Source: Rhyzopertha dominica (lineage: Eukaryota > Arthropoda > Insecta > Coleoptera > Bostrichidae). From it: 64,000 nt of DNA. The notes below the pieces were generated by a model. It worked only from the letters and a program-made list of their open reading frames with translations. It ran no database searches and was not told the origin of the DNA. Positions 60,127-64,000 of this stretch are shown piece after piece. The stretch lies in the NCBI GenBank assembly GCA_025024175.1, contig QCXZ01000041.1, positions 5,885,786 through 5,949,785 on the forward strand. The letters run 5' to 3'. The position numbers and the translations under genes were made by a program. The first letter of the stretch is position 1. Each line of letters begins with the position of its first letter.

Positions 60127-60487
60127 TTATGAATTTAGAAAGTAAATGATCTAAAGGTGCTGGTTTCGTTTGCGGAGTCAAGGAAAATAAAAAGACGTAT
60201 GTTCGCTTACCTTAGGTACGGTGCTGCGAACACGGGATGCGGGTAATCCACCAAAAGCGGGAGCGGGACCAAAAGCGGGAACGGGACCAAAAGTGGGTGT
60301 GACGAAGCGGTAGTTCAATTAGATGTAGCACAGCGAAATCGGATACACATTCACTAGGTTTGTTTATTTATTATGCACTTTTTTGTTATAGTTATTTGTA
60401 ATGTTTTTATTAATGGTCAAAACGACTAGATATTTGGTAAGCGAACATATTACGCGCGAATTTTAACACCAAACAAAAAATTGGATA
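60127..60487. mobile_element. Insertion in RT relic C with inverted repeats and a minisatellite
   Basis: It breaks the RT reading between AIAIP and PLPKK. ACCTTTR is present on both sides, a possible short target duplication. Inside, ATGTTCGCTTACC (60199-60211) is repeated inverted at 60436-60448. Between these is an 18-bp tandem repeat (ACCAAAAGCGGGAGCGGG; 60250-60297, 2.7 copies). No coding. Confidence 0.5.
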
Positions 60488-61957
60488 TTTTGCTTTAACA
60501 ACCTTTACCTAAAAAGTGTAACCCTGAAAACTTTGCGGATTTACGTTTGATTAGCATCTTACCTGCAGCTTCAAAACTGTTTGAATATCTAGTCTACGAA
60601 CAGATATCTGACTTTGTCTTTTCTAGAAAAATCATTCCCGATGCTCAGTGCAGACTTAGACGCGGTCGGAGCACTTCTACTGCACTAGCTTCAGTCATGG
60701 ATGATCTCATTTCAGCCTATGATAAAGGTTTAGACAGTGCTTTGGTTTTGCTCGATTTCTCAAAAGCGTCCGATACCATTAATCATGGTCTGTTATGCGC
60801 CAAACTGAAGTCTTACGGTTTCAGCAGTTTGTCGGTACAGTTTATTAGATCTTATTTGAGCGATAGAACCCAAGTGGTAAAATAAATATAGTGTCTCCTC
60901 TGATTTGTCGGTTAGATCTGGTGTTCCCCAAGGCTCCATATTAGGACCTCTGCTTCTCATAATCTATACGTCTGATATAGTGAACTCAGTTCTTAATTGT
61001 AGAGTAATAGCTTACGCCGACGTTACACAGTGGTATTTTAGTTTCGATAAGCATGATTTCCCAAGAGCTGGTAAAATACTGAATGAAGAACTTGAAAGGT
61101 TAAGATTGTCTTTGGTAATAAAAGTAATACTACATTTCTTAAACAGTCTTTCAATGTTTATATAGATGGCTCAAGGTTAAATTTTGTTGATCACAGTAGA
61201 AATTTCGGTCTCATTATGGACCAGCAGTTCCGATTTAAGCTGCATGTAACTAAGTTATTACAAAAATCATTTTCTAACCTTAAGCTTTTGTATGCTTGTA
61301 GACATTTTTAACCGTTAATTTGAAAAAGTAATTATTTGATGCACTCGTTCTCTCACAGTTTAATTATTGCAATTTTTTATATGGCGCCTGTTTGGATTTT
61401 GTTGATAGCAACAGGGTTCAAAAGGTTCAGAATGCATACTGTCGCTTGGTTTTTGGCTTGCAACGTGGGGACCATGTATCTCACAGGATTAATTCTTTGA
61501 ACTGATTACGCATGGATTCCCGCTAGAATTATCATTCGGGTTGTTTGGTCCATGCTTTACTAAATTATTCTCATGCATGTGAAAATTTGAAGTCTAAGTT
61601 TGCCCCTCATTCATCTACGCATTCACGTGATACACGAAATAAAGCTAAATTTTTGTTGCCTCCCCATAGCTCTGCTATGTTCGTTCGCTACTTCACATAC
61701 ACATATTCCGAGTGAGTTTAAATAAATTAAATATTAACAAATTTAAATTTAAACTAAGACAGTTCTTTTTCGACCGTCAGATTTCATGATTGCCATGACT
61801 CTCTTAACTTGTTCGGACTCAGTGAGGTTCGTTGAGTGCTTTTCAGCAAATAGGTTGTCCGATAACGCTTTTGAACATGTGCTCTATTTTGCTAGACTTT
61901 GCCTTTATTGCTTATGATGTATTATTCTCATTATCTTCTCTTGTTTCAATAAAATCC

Positions 61958-61958
<1 letters not shown>

Positions 61959-61991
<33 letters not shown>

Positions 61992-62020
61992 GTTATTATT
62001 ATTATTATTATTACTATTAC

Positions 62021-62069
<49 letters not shown>
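61959..62069. repeat. (TTA)n microsatellite, 3' tail of relic C
   Basis: About 37 TTA units with rare changes, just after AATAAAATCCA. CR1-type elements end in short tandem repeats rather than poly(A). Confidence 0.9.
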
Positions 62070-62071
<2 letters not shown>

Positions 62072-62075
62072 CTGC

Positions 62076-62970
62076 AATTAAAGAGCTCAACAATAGGTTC
62101 AGTCTCACTACGTACGTAGTGAAAAAAAATTTACTGAAAAAGGCAGGCTACCGGCAAATTCACCCTTACTTTAAATATGTCATGAGCTCGGAATTATTTC
62201 AACATTACGTTGTTGCCTAAATCGATACGGCGGTGTACCTTTTTGCTTCAAAGGCCTCATTCTGTGTGTATGCGGTCCAAAAAAGACCTAACCCACACCA
62301 TCGCTGCTCACCCGCGACCCACTAGATGGCGCGGCCCGTTTTCGAGTTACAAATTGCCGACGGTGTTCTACAAACGACTACCTTGGGATTTATGGTTTTT
62401 TACGGCATCCGGTCTATCTATGCGCCCATCTCTCATGCGATAAGATGCGATAATGTCGATCCCTGACACTGTGACCCCAAAAATGCCTTGCCCTGTCGTG
62501 AACTCTTTTTTGCCGGTCTGGGAAGCTTTCCCGAGTTTTGGGGGTTGTTTGTGTGTTCTGTGTGCTGGGGCGATAATTGTCCCTAAGCGATACGATCGCT
62601 ATCGCTTCAATGGGTGAATGTTCACAAAGATTAAGGTGATTTTGTAGTTCCTTCCCCTTAGATATCACGAAAATGGTTATACATGTTTTAAATCTTTACT
62701 AAGGTATCCGATAGATTTTGTTTTAATGTTTATGTTTTACAACCATTACAAAAAATATCGAGTTGGCACACCTACATCATTCAATTTCTTAATGTTGACA
62801 AGATTTTGTCTTCTGAAATATGTGACATACTGATTGTGTAATTTGTGAAAGTAGTTGTTATTCCGAATGCAGAATCAGTGGTACTTTAACCCTCTTGAAA
62901 AAAATCAGCAAAAGCAAGTAAATTTTTCAGAAAAGACTTAAAAGCATATTATAAAATATTACCTGCACAT
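62076..62970. other. No gene recognised; CG-containing centre
   Basis: The 62220-62640 part is mixed in composition with the CTCF-like motif. Frames across it show no domain. Confidence 0.35.
62319..62332 (+). promoter_or_regulatory. CTCF-like insulator motif
   Basis: CCACTAGATGGCGC fits the same core at every position, within a CpG-containing patch. Confidence 0.35.
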
Positions 62971-62973
62971 CTA

Positions 62974-63560
62974 TGCAATATCCTCAAAAACAGCGAAAAT
63001 ATTTGCCGTATAACTACATATTGTGCCAATATTCACGCAACACTAAAAGCCTTTGCAAGGATAAGAATCAGGCAGAAGTTTGTCGTTTGTCACAACGTTT
63101 CGCTTAACGTTTCTCATTTAATAATTTATGAATTCTAATTTTACAATGCAATGCAATGCAAATGCAGGTTGCAACATGTACTTTGAGGGTAGATTCCGTT
63201 TCAGGGTTGTCATATTTACATTATGTTAGTTTATCTATTGGCCACCGACTTCAGTGACGAATTAAATTTATCAACAATTTATATCAACGGAAATTTTAAT
63301 TCAACAAACGTAATAATTTGCAGGAAAGGCGATGCTTTCAGTTTAAAAATCTTTCATTTATATGTTTGATGAGCAAAAATGTTACTTGAATAAAAATGAT
63401 AAAAATAATTATTAATATGTTTGTTTCGAAATGCAAGCACAATGCTTTTATCAAACTAACAAAATAATTCATTAAACATTTTTATTCGTTTTAGTTTGTA
63501 GAACGAACAAAATATTGTTAATTGTAAATTCAAGAAGCATTAAATGAATGTTTAAAATTG
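62974..63560. repeat. Dispersed repeat D, copy 2, with about 240 extra bases
   Basis: Same orientation as copy 1. About 240 bp (near 63070-63310) separates GATAAGAAT from ACGTAATAAT, which are nearly adjacent in copy 1. No GAGACC arms surround this copy. Confidence 0.75.
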
Positions 63561-63839
63561 TTAGTTTATGAAATGTTACATGAAAAGATGTGTTAATAAA
63601 TGCTATATTGGCGTTCCATAGCGCACAGTGCTGTGGCGGATAGCATCAATGTATCTTAGTGTTTATAATATGTAGCACGAATAGTTTTCAACCGCAATCT
63701 CTAAAGATTGCTTTTCATGCAAAATGAAATATCAGTATATTGACAATAATTAAATAGAAGTAAATCAACCGTCAATTGGTTTATTTTTTTGCGTTGCGTG
63801 TTGGTATTAGTATAAATCTACGCCATTGAACTTCGCCAT

Positions 63840-63908
63840 TTTGGCTAATTGTCATAGCTTTTTTTTCGTTTTGTTTCCTTTGTGTCACATTGGCCCAATA
63901 AAGAATTA

Positions 63909-63953
<45 letters not shown>
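63840..63953 (+). repeat. Probable CR1-type 3' end with (TTA)n tail
   Basis: CCCAATAAAGAATTA followed by about 15 TTA units resembles the tail of relic C. The body of the element is not readable upstream. Confidence 0.45.
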
Positions 63954-63954
<1 letters not shown>

Positions 63955-64000
63955 TTCCGTAAGCTACCTACTGTGTATCAAAATTAGGTAGATACCTATA

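Larger units (their letters stand above)
60050..62075 (+). pseudogene. CR1/Jockey-type retrotransposon relic C with (TTA)n tail
   Basis: IEKAYFPTMWKKAIAIPLL starts before an insertion (60127-60487). After it the frame gives PLPKKCNPENFADLRLISIL, AQCRLRRGRSTSTALASV, LVLLDFSKASDTINHGLL, then after a frameshift RSGVPQGSILGPLLLIIYTSD and YADVTQW. The catalytic YADD is YADV, so it cannot polymerise. A thumb region (RNFGLIMDQQFRFKLHVTK) follows, then an untranslated region with AATAAA and the (TTA)n run. It is a full 3' end. Confidence 0.78.

Noticed and set aside
61832..62220. Open frames rich in Tyr, Leu or Asn
   Set aside because: They are translations of the (TTA)n microsatellite.

Overview
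The window is AT-rich, intron-bearing eukaryotic DNA from a draft assembly (scattered N). Its relic families (Penelope-like elements, CR1/Jockey-type non-LTR retrotransposons, Tc1/mariner transposases, a Crypton-type recombinase, MITEs) and one host gene with short exons and roughly 2.4-kb introns suggest an insect, possibly a beetle. The order is inference. There are no bacterial operons, plasmid or phage features, and no CRISPR arrays.

One complete host gene is supported: a four-exon gene on the minus strand (20345 down to 14566) for a 255-residue membrane protein of the AIG1/ADTRP family. All exon phases join, the splice sites are canonical (GT...AG), and an AATAAA lies 46 nt past the stop. 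Its second intron holds a 736-bp Penelope-derived insertion with 230-bp inverted arms.

The rest is mainly a graveyard of mobile DNA. 1.5-2.2 kb: Penelope GIY-YIG relic. 5.0-6.1 kb: a tRNA-like SINE head beside a MITE that was split by a young Penelope insertion with perfect 98-bp inverted repeats. 8.2-9.0 kb: a MITE. 11.5-11.9 kb: a relic of a YqaJ/lambda-type exonuclease. 20.8-22.2, 28.1-28.6, 30.2-31.3, 33.9-34.6, 36.2-39.5, 52.5-53.6 and 60.0-62.1 kb: non-LTR retrotransposon relics, several with (TTA)n tails. 32.8-33.4 and 45.4-46.3 kb: two different Tc1/mariner-superfamily transposase relics. 41.3-41.6 kb: a Crypton-like tyrosine recombinase relic. 47.6-49.05 kb: a GAGACC-rich fold-back pair. 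49.5-49.8 kb: another GIY-YIG relic. 57.4-58.2 kb: a hAT-like MITE.

Between these lie AT-rich stretches without recognisable genes and short CpG-rich patches (near 4.5, 10.3, 22.3, 27.6, 42.5, 47.1, 54.3, 59.0 and 62.4 kb) that could be cis-regulatory DNA. The most interesting signal is a recurring hammerhead-ribozyme-like core (CTGANGA, a covarying hairpin, then GAAA) at the ends of several unrelated Penelope-like copies. No wholly new system is visible, only unusual nested element structures.
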